DNA of 64,000 nucleotides from Achatina immaculata. Taxonomy: Eukaryota > Mollusca > Gastropoda > Stylommatophora > Achatinidae. The position numbers and the translations under genes are program-made. Where the stretch lies: positions 17,151,929 through 17,215,928 of the forward strand of contig CM019704.1 of NCBI GenBank assembly GCA_009760885.1, given 5' to 3'. Numbering within the stretch: the stretch's first letter is position 1; the number at the start of each line of letters is the position of its first letter. Below the pieces are notes generated by a model. The model was not told the origin of the DNA, did no database searches, and saw only the letters and a list, made by a program, of their open reading frames with translations. Positions 25,201 to 35,150 of this stretch are shown here, piece by piece.

Positions 25201-25584
25201 ATGGCAATAAAAGTCTGCCAATATCATTTATAAGAAAATGGCAATAAAATCTATCAGAATATCATTAATAACAAAATGGCAATAAAAGTATGTCAAAATA
25301 TCATTCATGGTTAAGCAGAAATGAATACAAATGAAGAAATAAAAAAATGCAGGTCCTGCCATATTTTAGACTGGTACACTGATATATTTCTCATTTTCCA
25401 TAATATCAACTCTAGAAACAGTATCAACATCAGAAAGTGGCCAAGCTTTGGCTGCAGCTATCACAGGTCGCCTAACACAAGTTGTGACTGAATGCCTGAA
25501 CGAGTTTCCAGGTGTTTACTCCACATGCCAGCCACAGATTTCTACCCAGATATTCAGAACTCAACAAAATGGAACCCCATTTGT
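20547..25584 (+). CDS. Ankyrin-repeat gene, three exons, 5' truncated and frameshifted
   Basis: A large exon (20547-22299) codes about 17 ankyrin repeats of 33 residues with consensus GYTPLHVAAEHGHTEIVSLL and a NKADVNVK linker. Ankyrin arrays are protein-binding scaffolds; the partner here is unknown. Two further exons (23200-23328, 25416-25584) join with matching phases (1, 1) and good splice sites. No upstream exon or start codon is seen: the array begins abruptly at element J. One base is missing near 20978, breaking the frame in repeat 5, while the other repeats stay open. It may be a pseudogene, a gene with a sequencing or assembly error, or the 3' part of a truncated gene. The end is not found; exon 3 has a GTAAGG donor in phase 2. 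Confidence 0.7.
22400..22665 (-). mobile_element. LINE E: RTE-like 3' fragment in ankyrin intron 1
   Basis: Minus strand codes CLGRQVRFIGHFLRKGKLEH and the terminal LWREMIAYAKRHGT, the usual end of RTE-like polymerases. Distinct from families A and B. Confidence 0.7.
23200..23328 (+). CDS. Ankyrin gene exon 2 (predicted)
   Basis: 129 bases after a strong acceptor (pyrimidine-rich CTCTCTCTTTCTCTTG, then ACATTAG). Reads SARSLDIQTANTEYHVTATG and on to LIQSNLS. The donor is TCAG|GTAAGC in phase 1. The donor sits at the start of a 48-bp tandem repeat (three units to about 23470), whose third unit again reads TCAG|GTAAAC, so alternative donors or read-through to a stop at 23478 are possible. Function unknown. 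Confidence 0.6.
23329..23476 (+). repeat. 48-bp tandem repeat, three units
   Basis: Units start at TCAGGTAAGC (about 23325), TCAGATAAAC and TCAGGTAAAC. As protein they read SGKLQALYENITQNKI and two variants, with a fourth weaker unit upstream (DPRLNYENLIQSNL). Confidence 0.8.
23620..23850 (-). pseudogene. Mariner/IS630-type transposase fragment
   Basis: Minus strand reads WPARLPDLSVADFF, the motif around the third catalytic Asp, then WGYL-like sequence after a frameshift. Only the C-terminal end is present; no terminal repeats found. Confidence 0.6.
23930..24280 (+). pseudogene. hAT-type transposase C-terminal remnant
   Basis: Plus-strand reading LLKLCEFIFSVPGHNANVER, then AFSLMNV, a stop, WTEERICLHVSTVEAIIK. 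This fits the hAT dimerisation region (ER-F-SLMN, then ER-L). The stop in MNV-WTEER and other stops mark it as dead. Confidence 0.6.
24281..24920. other. No feature recognised
   Basis: AT-rich DNA within the predicted second ankyrin intron, lying between the hAT remnant and the minisatellite. Confidence 0.5.
24925..25315. repeat. 38-bp minisatellite, about ten units
   Basis: Unit of 37-39 bp built on ACAAAATGGCAATAAAAGTC plus a variable half. The last units alternate in two forms (ACAAAATGG..TTTATA and AGAAAATGG..TTAATA), giving a 75-bp higher-order repeat. Confidence 0.92.
25416..25584 (+). CDS. Ankyrin gene exon 3 (predicted)
   Basis: 169 bases, phase 1 in and phase 2 out, acceptor CAACTCTAG and donor GTAAGG. 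Codes a stop-free, non-repetitive stretch: SGQALAAAITGRLTQVVTEC, then LNEFPGVYSTCQPQIS and FRTQQNGTPF. I recognise no domain. It stands out as coding in a sea of repeats. Confidence 0.6.
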
Positions 25585-25589
25585 GTAAG

Positions 25590-25980
25590 GATTATATTTT
25601 GCCTAAACCTAGGATAAGACTTTATAGTATTTGCTTCCTTATTTAATTTATAACATTTATACATGTATTAGCTCATGCATTTCAGATAAATAAATGATGT
25701 GTTCTAAGGCACTGTGTACATTACTTGGACTTAATAATTATTTTAGCTTTGAAAGCCATATAAAAGTTCTAAGTGACAACCAATTGAATGTTGTCTGCTT
25801 ATGATTCTACCAATATTTGACTGACATGCCCAGCCACAGTAACAAACTACATACATACTTTTTGTTTCTGGTTTTTCTTCCTTTTGATCTTCATTATATT
25901 CTATAACTCATGGCCAGCTGAGCAGTCTCTCTCCTTTTAGATCTGTTGTTCACTAATTCATATCATTCATCGATGATGAA
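25590..25980. other. No feature recognised
   Basis: Sequence after the third ankyrin exon's donor; a continuing intron if the gene goes on. Confidence 0.4.
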
Positions 25981-25988
25981 AGAATCTG

Positions 25989-27300
25989 TGAGGGGAAGTC
26001 ACTAAGTAACTCGCAAATTGAAATATTTTACCAGTGGCAGTTATCAGGTAGTATTTAAGTATATCCTTAGATAGTACCATCATCCAACTTTATAATAGTT
26101 GTATGTAGGGGGTGCTGAGAGTTACGTGCGCATGCTCAAAACAATAACAAAATGGCTTCCCAACTGTTAGTGTGTACCAAAGAAGAACAGAGAAGTGTAG
26201 TGCGATTTTTGTGGGCTAAAGGACATTCAGTTGAGGACATTCATAAGGAAATGATTACAGTTTATGCTTAAAAGTGTTTATCTCATAAAGCGGTCTGTAA
26301 CTGGGTAAAAGAATTTTCTCGGGGACACACCGAAATTGTTGACAAAGTCATGACTTGGCCGTCCTGTTCAGATTGCAACAGAAGTAACTGTACAGCGTGT
26401 GAATAAGATTATCAGAGCTGATAGACGAGTAACAATAGACAGTGTAGCAAGTGCAATCGGATCTTCACATGGCTTAGCCTACAGAATAATGCATGAGCAA
26501 TTGAATTTTCAGAAAGTTTGCTCACATTTGGTACCCAGAGATCTGAATGATGAACACAAAATGAACCGATTCGGTTTGTCATTGCAGCATCTCTGTCATT
26601 ACCATATGAAGGTGAAGACATGCTCCAAAGGATTATTATTGGAGACAAATCTTGGGTGCACCACTACCAACCCGAATCAAAATGTGTCTCAATGCAATGG
26701 AAACACCCGTCATCGCCATGCGCAAAAAAAATTTCAAGATTACGCCTTCTGCGGGGAAGGTTATGCTGACAGTGTTCTGGATTATCAAGGAGTGTTGTTA
26801 ACCAAGTTCCAGAAGTATGGTGACAGTGTGAATTCTGTGAAGTTCTGTTGATGGTACGGGATGCAATTCAGAGAAAACATCCTGGTCTGTTGACTAGAGG
26901 TGTGCTTCTCCTTCATGACAATGCCAGACCACATAAGGCTTAGTTAACCCAAGAGAAAATTAGCCAGTTGGGTTGGGAAGTTCTTGAACATCTACCCTAT
27001 AGTCCTGACTTAGCTCCAAGTGATTTTCACCTGTTTGGTCCATTGAAAAACCACCTTGGCAGGAGAAGATTCTCGAGTGACAAAAAGGTGGAAACAGAAG
27101 TAAAAAAATGGTTCAGAAATCGGATTCCCAATTTTTACGCCATCACTGATTACACGATGGGACATATGTATCAATGCTGGTGGTGATTACATTGAGAAAT
27201 AGGGGAATAATGTAGGTTCAAAAATTAAAAGTTTTCAAATTACTGTCGCATGTAGTTTTTTGTAACGGGCATTTGCGAGTTACTTAGTGACTTCCTCTCG
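25989..27300 (+). mobile_element. Mariner transposon, complete but dead
   Basis: Inverted terminal repeats GAGGGGAAGTCACTAAGTAA (left) and its match TTACTTAGTGACTTCCTC (right); the right flank is TA, the left flank TG, probably a decayed TA. The coding region 26152-27186 starts MASQLLVCTKEEQRSVVRFL. It shows the mariner D,D34D signature blocks GDKSWVHHY, LLHDNARPH and YSPDLAPSDFHLF, but with at least five frameshifts or stops. Confidence 0.9.
26152..27186 (+). pseudogene. Mariner transposase pseudogene
   Basis: About 345 codons long once breaks are ignored, the normal mariner size. Breaks: TAA after MITVYA, frameshifts near 26350 and 26610, stops around 26750-26850 and a TAG after NARPHKA. 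Confidence 0.88.
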
Positions 27301-27309
27301 TATCATGTA

Positions 27310-27777
27310 TGCATTGAAGATATCTGTGTATCTTTGCTTTGTTCAACCTGTCACCACTTTCCTAAATTATGAGTTCATGAGGTATTTTCTTTAGGTTACA
27401 TTTATCATCCAGGCTTGTAACATGTCATGCCTTGGCCCCCACCCCTGCCTCCCCCCACCCCCAAGAATATTTACATTTGTGAGATGGGTAGCCTTATATA
27501 CTACTCTTTGTTATTTTGCTAAGTCAGTGAAATATAAAATTGTTAATTATAGAAACAAATGACTTCATAAATTTTGTCCATGTTTATATCTGTAGAATAT
27601 TGAGCACATCAAATTTGTTGTCTTCAGTGTTAACCTTCTGTTGTTCTATGCCCTTTGGTGATAGTTTGTCACATGTGGTAGGCATTTCTTCTATTTGAGT
27701 GTAGTTTTCTTTATACAAAGTAGTGGTGACTGTAATCAAACATTTGCACTGATTCAAGTTTAATATGACAACTATAA
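27310..27777. other. No gene; C-rich tract
   Basis: Contains a C-rich run at about 27437-27465. Otherwise unassigned. Confidence 0.5.
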
Positions 27778-28751
27778 TCTATATATATCAAAATGGATGT
27801 ATGTGTGTGTGTGTATGTGTGTGTACGTATGTTCTGGCATAACTCTGGAACGCCTAGAGCAATTTCAGCCAAACTGGTACACATATGACTTACAATCTGG
27901 AAAAAAAAAATACTTTGGGGGGGGATAAGACAGCCCTAGCACCCCTGGGGGGGGGGTGAGAGAGGGATGGGGGTGACATGCAAAAGTAATAAAAAATGAC
28001 CGATATCAGTGTCGATTCCATAGTTTTCGGGGTTGCTGAGATGAGTAGTGACACTCCCGATACCGTTTAAGTCCAAGTTCAGCCCCCATTGGCATGAGTG
28101 ATGAGAGGGGTGGAATAGGGGTGTCATGTAAAAGTAATAGAAAATGACCAATATCAGTGCTGATTCCATAGTTTTCAGGGTTGCTGTGATGAGTAGTGAC
28201 ACTCACGATGTGGTTTATGTCCAAGTTCAGCCCCCCCATTGGCATAGGGGGTGAGAATTAGGGTGGGATCTCCAATTATTTTACTACGGAACCTGGACCT
28301 GCCACAACTTTGCAACGGCACAAGGCTTTGTGTAAAGAGGATGCTGGGCAATGTAGTTGAAGTGACTGTCATAACAGGATAGGGAGAGGGTGAAGCAGTT
28401 TCTATACCATGAATACCACTCATTCCAATGGATCTCCCTTTTAACTTTAAGAGATTGCAGTTTCCAGTGAGAATTGCATTCTCGATCATGATCAACAGGT
28501 TACAGGGGCAGACTACACGTTATAGAGTAAAGTCTTTTACAAATTCACTATAATATTAATTTAACTTAAAACTAGATTATATTCAACATTTTTAATTTCA
28601 CCTCCAGGAGCAAGAATAAATAATTTCTTAGGTGAACACCCCCTTGAGCAACCAACATAAGGTTGTCTGAGGGAGAAACATGGCGATGTCAAATCCATTC
28701 CGCGGTATTAATAATTAATAAATTCCCAAGCAACACTGGGTAATCAGCTGG
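27778..28751 (+). mobile_element. Non-autonomous Helitron
   Basis: Begins TCTATATATATC after an A. Near the 3' end are the typical Helitron segment AACATAAGGTTGTCTGAGGG and GAGAAACATGGCG, then a hairpin (CCCA..TGGG) and the end CAGCTGG followed by T, fitting the CTRR-T rule. Inside are a (TG)n tract, G-rich runs and a two-unit tandem of about 145 bp (27960-28240). No Rep/helicase. Confidence 0.8.
27960..28245. repeat. Two-unit tandem repeat inside the Helitron
   Basis: Both units carry AATGACC-ATATCAGTG, GATTCCATAGTTTTC, GATGAGTAGTGACACTC and CCAAGTTCAGCCCCC. Confidence 0.88.
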
Positions 28752-28929
28752 TATACAAATAATGTGTAAATATCATAGTATAAGAGTCTGCTTCCTTTAA
28801 GTCATCAGGAGATATATTTTCATTATTTTCCATAAATACTGTTTTATTCTATAAATATTCAAATACCAGTTTTTCAGTAGATTTCTGCTATTTCTTATAT
28901 CATAGCTCTAGAATCAATATTATCTCTCT

Positions 28930-29065
28930 CTCTGTGAACCTTAAGTGCCCAGGGCACATGAGGTTTCCGCAAGGGTTTTCTACAATTGCCTGTCCTTTGC
29001 CTTTTTTTCTGCTCTTGCCCAGGTGAGCCCTCTATTGCTCAATATCCTCTCTGTTGTTCAACAGT
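28930..29065 (-). mobile_element. LINE D 3' scrap
   Basis: CTCTCT tail, then TGAACCTTAAGTGCCCAGGG, matching the 3' end of LINE D at 52545. Confidence 0.85.
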
Positions 29066-29695
29066 ATATTGCCTCTTTATTCTCTTTACAATGAAGGCAT
29101 TAAACTTTTATTTTCAATGAAATACATATGACGTATCAAGTTTTGGCTGAAATTTTGTATATTTCATTTAGGTCTCTTTAATAATTCTTTGCAAAATTTA
29201 GTCTAAAAGAAAAAAAAACATATTTAGATACCTGTTGGTAACTCAATTATTTAAATGTACAGAGCATATGTTGAGACTTAACACAAGTGGCTTCATTCCT
29301 TTAAATGTTACATTAATTAATTTTATGGTAATTTCTATACTAGGGGTTCTCAGTCAATCCATGGGGGGAATTAGTATGTCAAAAGTGGGATGAGGCGGAG
29401 GGGAGGAATGAAGATTTGGGACCATAGAATGACAGACTCAAAATTTTGGAATATTATATGCATTTTATTTTGAATGCATCTTTTGAGAAAAGGGATGCAG
29501 GGTGAAGAAATTACATTCTGACACATGGTGAAAAGGATCTTACATCCTTCCCACCCCATTACATGGTTTGCATTGCAGTTCACAATGTTTTGTATACAGA
29601 TTACATCAACATTTTGGTTAATGAATGTAAACTGTCAGTCATTCTGGTAACATAGACATATAGGCAGAGGTGGTTAAACTTTACCATAAAACTCT
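29066..29695. other. No gene recognised
   Basis: AT-rich DNA. GGGGTTCTCAGTCAATCCATGG at about 29343 recalls a hAT terminus, but no partner end is seen. Confidence 0.4.
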
Positions 29696-29699
29696 CAGA

Positions 29700-30028
29700 A
29701 TTGTGTGGAGTCTCCAGCTTGTAAATACCATGAACTAATGCATTTATTCTACACAACTGTGTGTGGAGCAAGTGGCTTGTACATAACATATACAGGGTTG
29801 TGGGGCCAGTGGCTTGTACAGATATGCTGGTGCACTCATTTTACACAATTGCGTGGGATTCCCAGGCTTGTATATACTATGTACTGATGGACTCATTTTA
29901 CACAATTGTGTGGGCCCTGTGGCTTGTATATATCTTGTACTGGTTCACTTATTCTATTCACTTTTGTGGGGCTCTCAGTCTTTTATAAATCACATACTGG
30001 TGCACTTATTGTACATAACTGTGTAACC
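29700..30028. repeat. 57-bp tandem repeat, about six units
   Basis: Units begin GTGTGGG or GTGGGG, followed by GGCTTGTA and ending CATTTTACACAATT. Divergence between units is moderate; one unit is shortened. Confidence 0.88.
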
Positions 30029-30029
30029 C

Positions 30030-30345
30030 CCAGTTACAACCCACCGACCACATGTCACAGGTCTCTATTTAAACAATTTCCATGTCCTACTAGATCCATT
30101 CCTGACACACACCGCCAGACAAGCCAGCCACACCTTGCAATTTACAGCTAAGTACTCCTTTAAAAAAAATTTTTTTTTTTTTTTTAAACAGTATTCATGT
30201 AAATCTATACTTTATCTCCTTTCCCTATTTCTTCGTCCTGTATGTTTTTGTATGATTAAGGCTCACGCCGAAACTTCACAACTTTGTAATCGTTAAGTAA
30301 TAAAGCTGCTCCTACTTTTTTCCAATTTTATACATTCTAGTATCA
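30030..30345 (+). mobile_element. Penelope-like element terminal region
   Basis: Contains TATGATTAAGGCTCACGCCG and GAAACTTCACAAC, then GTTAAGTAATAAAGCTGC, shared with the Penelope-like element at 41570-44310. The stretch GATTAAGGC..GCCGAAAC resembles a hammerhead ribozyme core. Confidence 0.6.
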
Positions 30346-30373
30346 CAGCTTTACTGCAGTGTTCAGTGTATAG

Positions 30374-30596
30374 TTGGACACATTAAACGTCATGATAATT
30401 TAGAGAAGACCGTATTGGAAGGATACATAATGGGAAAAAGAAAAAGAGGAAGACCAAAATGAAGATGGCTGCAAGAAATCGTTGACGATCTGCAAATGGA
30501 CGCAGCAGCAGCAGGCCATCTTGCTCACAACCGAGAGGCCTACAGGAGTGCTGTTTGGGAGGCAAAGTTCCGCAAGGGACTTGCAAATGAATGAAT
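30374..30596 (+). mobile_element. LINE B 3' end
   Basis: Codes the terminal HDNLEKTVLEGYIMGKRKRG through AHNREAYRSAV and ends TGAATGAATAG. One stop. Confidence 0.85.
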
Positions 30597-30855
30597 AGCT
30601 AGTAAAGAGAATTAAAGAGAGAAAATGTATATATTTTTGACACATTAAACGTCATGATAATCTAGAGAAAACCGTCTTGAAAGGGTACATAGTAGGAAAA
30701 AGAAAGAGAGGAAGACCAAGGCAAAGATGGCCTCAAAACGTCATTGATGATCTGCAGATCAGAAGCAGGCCATCTTGCTGACAACCGAGAGGCCAACAGG
30801 AATGCTGTTAGGGAGGCAAAGTTCCACAAGGGACGTGCAAATAAATGAATGAGTG
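30597..30855 (+). mobile_element. LINE B 3' end, second copy in tandem
   Basis: Same segment repeated head-to-tail but more diverged and with small deletions; ends AATGAATGAGTGAG. Confidence 0.82.
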
Positions 30856-30859
30856 AGTA

Positions 30860-31255
30860 AACTTTGAGTGCCATATGTTCTCAAGATTTTGAAGGTCAAT
30901 GCTGCTTTTGCAATTCTAACTTCCTTTTTGGTGTCACCATCTTGGTCTATGTAGCTGCCAAGATATGCAAGTTGGTTTACTTCTTCAACAGCTGTTCCTT
31001 CTACGTATGTTTTTCCTTCGTGGTTAATGAGAAGTTTCATTATTTTTTGTTTTTTCCTTGTTAATTTCAAGTCCTATTTCACTAGCCATTGAAGACAGGG
31101 TATTGTTTTTTTCTTGCATTGATTTCACATTGTCACTGATAAGATATCATTTGCAAAATGAAGATCTTCCAGTTGGGTCTCATGTACCCTGTTTTACCTG
31201 TGCAGATTTTTTCATTATGAAGTCTATGGCAATTCCAAAAAGCAAGGGAGCTCTA
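30860..31255 (-). mobile_element. LINE C fragment, left of nested MITE
   Basis: Minus strand reads FADD-downstream sequence with KKQKIMKLLINHEGKTYVEG and the linker FAYLGSYIDQDGDTKKEV-like. Interrupted at 31255. Confidence 0.82.
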
Positions 31256-31516
31256 GGAGGATCATACCGAAAGTCATGAGTAAAAATAATAATTCAATAG
31301 CAGCACATTGACAAAATGAAACTTCAGCGCCCACCATTTTCTTTATGCTCCACGTGGTCATGTGACACATGATGGTGATGTCATGCGACACATGATGGTG
31401 ATGTCATGTGACCTATAGTGTAAAGGATGCAGATTAAGTTGATACATTTATATTTTCTCTATCTATAAATTCTGATTTAAAAAAAATTTTGCTCACGGCT
31501 TTCGGTATGGCCCTCG
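31256..31516. mobile_element. Mariner-type MITE nested in LINE C
   Basis: 261 bp. Terminal repeats GGAGGATCATACCGAAAG-CATGAG (left) and, inverted, CGAGGGCCATACCGAAAG-CGTGAG (right). TA flanks both sides (31254-31255 and 31517-31518). No coding capacity; two GACACATGATGGTGATGTCA units inside. Confidence 0.8.
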
Positions 31517-32960
31517 TACATCCTTGTTTCGTGCTTGTTTCAGTCTGGAACCATTGGCCTATCTTTGGATGCTATAGTACCTGTTAGCTTCTTTTGTATG
31601 TTACATATAATTTTGCCATCTCCTGTTTTTCCTGCCTTCTCTGCTTCTTTTGCCATATTGTCCATGTATTCTCATTTATCCCTTCTAGCTGAACTTTTTA
31701 CTTTATTGTCTAGTTCTTTGTATGTTGCCTCTGCCATATCTTTTCCAAGATCTGTCTTTACATTCAACATGGCTAATTTGGCTGCTTGTCTTTCATGTAT
31801 GTATTTCCATGAGTTATTGGATACCTATGCTTTTCTATTTGTTTTTTTTTCAGTCCAGCACTTGTTTTTGCAGCTGTGATTATGGTTGTGCTGAAAGAAT
31901 TTAATAATTCATCTATATCTGTCTCTTCTACCTCATTGAGTGCAGCGAACTGTTTGTAAGTTCCATATTGAAATTACTCATTAGTTTTTTCATCCTGTAG
32001 ACTACGGCTGTTTATCTTTCTGAGTATTGCTTTCTTCTGTTGGCTTTTCAGTTTTAGTCTTGTTTCCCCTAAACACAGATTGTAATCACTGTTGACATCT
32101 GCACCTCTGTATGCTCTTATATCTATCAGAGATGTTCTGAATTGCTTTCTGATACAAAAGTGATTTATCTGGTTTCTAGTTCTATCATCTGGAGATATCC
32201 ATGTTGTTTTATATATCTTTTTGTGGAAATATCATTGCTCCAATGACCATGCCCTCTGTTAGACATATTTCAATTAATCTTTCTCCATTCTGATTTACCC
32301 TATCAATTCCTTCTTTCCCCACTACTTTTTTGACATCAGTGTTATCTTTTCCTACCTTAGCGTTGAAGTTTCCCATGACAACTAAGATGTCGTGTTTAGG
32401 GACTTTATTAATGAGTTATTGTAGTTGGCAATAGAAGTTGTCTTTATTTCATTATCTGTATCGTTCGTGGGTGCATAGCACTGTATGATTGTCACTCTTC
32501 CATGCCTTATTTTGTATCGTGCTTTTAATATACGACTGCTTACTGGTTCCCATTCTGTAAGGCTCTTTGCTGCTAGTTGATATAATTTATACCCACTCCT
32601 TCTTGATATTTCCCATTGTCTCTGCCTGAATGTATGATTAACTTACAGTTTCCACCAATCTTTTCCCTGCTTCTGGCCATCGCATTTTAATGATACCCAG
32701 TACGTCTAGGTGATATCTATCCTTTTCTTGGATTACCCGAGCAGTTTTTGATGTTGTGGCCACTGTTCTTACATTCCAGAATCCAATCTTTGTCACATAT
32801 TTGGGGCCAATGATCATGTTCTTTCAATTGGTGTCTGCGCTTCTGATGCTCGAATGATTTTATTGCGAGTTTCCATAACAGTTGTTTTTTCTCCATCTAG
32901 ACATGGGTCTCAGGATAAGGTTTTATGTCTAACTACTGTTTTATATGTGTCGATGCAAAA
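31517..32960 (-). mobile_element. LINE C fragment with APE endonuclease
   Basis: Minus strand includes the endonuclease motif VVMGNFNAKVGKDN (usual GDFNA), preceded by VTIIQCYAPTND and, at the N-terminus, RWPEAGKRLV-like sequence. An internal deletion joins RT-region sequence to the linker near 31555. Many stops. Confidence 0.8.
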
Positions 32961-33146
32961 GATTAATACAAAAGTATGCCGGCAAGAGCATTAAAAAGCT
33001 CCCACCATCTTTTATGTCACCCGGAAGTGTAATGTATTGTGATGAAAAAAAATATTGTAATGAAAAAAAAAAATGTAATGGTACCATGAAATTAGAATGC
33101 TAATGTAAATCTGTAATTCCATGTACTGTGAACCTAAATTACTGAT

Positions 33147-33533
33147 GATGATCATCATCAGGTGCCGTGCTGACTGCCGTTGGCTATTATGCTTCTCCAG
33201 AGTACATGATCTTTCATGCAGGCCATCAGCTCAGTTGGTGATCTCCTCTCACATACTCCCATTATACTGCCCAGTATCATTTCTCTTGTGTTCCACTTGA
33301 TCTTCTTCCTTCTATTTTTCCTGTTGTTATAATATTTTCAATGTCCCCTCTTCTCATTGCATGTCCTATGAAAGTACATCGTCTCTCTCTTATTTTTTTG
33401 ACAAGATTTTTTTGTCTCTCGAGCTCTTCTCATACACTCTTCATTAGTTATTTTTGCTGTTATGGGGATTCGCAACATTCTTCTAATAAACCACATTTCT
33501 GCTACTTCCAATGATTTTTGTGCAGACCTGCCT
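33147..33533 (-). mobile_element. LINE A, short 5'-truncated copy with TSD
   Basis: Minus strand, only the terminal 130 or so codons; (ATC)n tail on the left. Flanked by the 9-bp duplication ATTACTGAT (33138-33146 and 33534-33542). Confidence 0.88.
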
Positions 33534-33542
33534 ATTACTGAT

Positions 33543-34240
33543 TTAAACCTAAAATGTACTCATACCATGAACCTAGAATGCTGATAATAAACCTAAAGAG
33601 TACTGGTGCCATACAGTGCTGATGTTAGTACATAATACTGCACAGCTATTTTTGTACTGTCAAGTCGAGGAAAGTATTTTGCTTCTGTAAATGTTCTTTT
33701 TTTTTTTTGTTTGTTCATTAATGGTACAACTCTTCAGTCTGATTTTGTTCCTATTTTTTTATATAGTTGTTTCTCAGAACTGTGATCTTCCAAATGGCTT
33801 TTTGTGACATTTGCTAATTGACATTGATGAGTTGTTTCAAACATAAGTCCTTCATTGAAAATGGAGAAAAATTTACATATGATTGTCACAGAGCGAACAC
33901 CTTCCTTGGACATTGATATGTGGGCTGTGTGTAAAACTTCAGAAAGACAATGGACACCAACAATCAACTTTTATAAGAGACGGGATGAGTCAAGATGGAA
34001 GATCGTTACTGGTTTTTAGTAGTTATGATGATTTCAGTGACTTCAATTTGTATGTAAAGTTGTGCTTTTGGAGGACTTGGGGCAGCAACCAATAGGTTAT
34101 TTCGTTTACCTGTAAGATTCATGTCAAATGATAGATTACTTTGTCTGCCCATATACCTATAAGGATCATGGCAACTGATAGGTTAATTTGTCCACTGAGA
34201 TACTGTTATGATTGATACATCAGGTCTGACATGATGTATT
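33543..34240. other. Unassigned; one suspicious open stretch
   Basis: Bases 33829-34017 on the plus strand are open for 61 codons and include LDIDMWAVCKTSERQWTPTI and FYKRRDESRWKIV before a stop. It looks more coding than its surroundings, but no family or splice partner is evident. Confidence 0.35.
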
Positions 34241-35150
34241 TAACCAATGATCAAAGCAGGAATTTTTCTAAACTGATACAACTGTACCTGTCTTTCATCT
34301 AGCAAGGAGTATTTTGCAAACTACCATTTTTTTTTCCCTCAATACAATTAGTACTTGTACTTTTTTTTTTTTAAATGTACATTTAAACACACTTTACAAA
34401 CATCAGCAAGAATTAAATGTTCATGTGAATTTTTTTTTATCCTATCTGCGGCCTGGTTAGCTGAGTGGTTAGGCGCTCAGCTTACTAATCTGGTGTCAGT
34501 CTCAGAAGTGAAATTTGTTCCTGGTACACACCAAAAAAGGCCCTGAGGTTCACCCAGCCTCTAAAAATGGGTACCAGAGAAATCTGAGAAGGTAAAGCAG
34601 CCAGGCATGATACTGACCACATCACAATTTCATGTGCCAAAGGTCATGGAAAAGGACCTAACGCCGCATTCCCCAATATGTCTTAATGCCATGGAAATGG
34701 GAATTTTACCTTTACCTTTTATATGCAGGGAGACTTATTCTTTACAAAATGTTTACATTCTGAACTAAAGTCAAAACTGGCTGATTCTCCTCCATGAAAA
34801 TTGAGCATCATTATCCTACTGGCCTGATTATCCTCCAACTGATTTTGCTGGATGCATTTTTACTAGGTTTTTAATATAAACTGGTTACAGTACTCGACAG
34901 CCTCCAAAAGTCTTGGTTTTTATTTTTTTTTTTTCACCTGTAATTTACTAGTAATTGTCAGTTAAAGCAACTACAAGTCAAGTTTCTTGCAGAGTCAACT
35001 AGAGCCTGGCTGGCTTGGAAAGTCTTGGTTCACACAAGGTTCCTCCCATAACACACAGCTGGTTCAAAGGTTATGATGTAGGGGCGGTGAGGCAAGTGAC
35101 AGCAGATCATTATATGCAGAACAAAACACCAAAATGTAACTAGAGTGGCT
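34241..35150. repeat. Family H dispersed repeat, third copy
   Basis: Diverged match to 3390-4085 and 46090-47560: CAGCAAGAATTAAATG, then AAAGTCAAAACTGGCTGAT, GATTATCCTCCAACTGAT and TAATTTACTAGTAATTG. Interrupted by a SINE. No METAP2 exon is next to it. Confidence 0.55.
34446..34737 (+). mobile_element. tRNA-derived SINE nested in repeat H
   Basis: Starts GCGGCCTGGTTAGCTGAGTG, containing an A box (TTAGCTGAGTGGTTAGG); the B box is worn. Body with CAGCCAGGCATGATACTGAC, tail (TTTACC)n. Confidence 0.82.
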
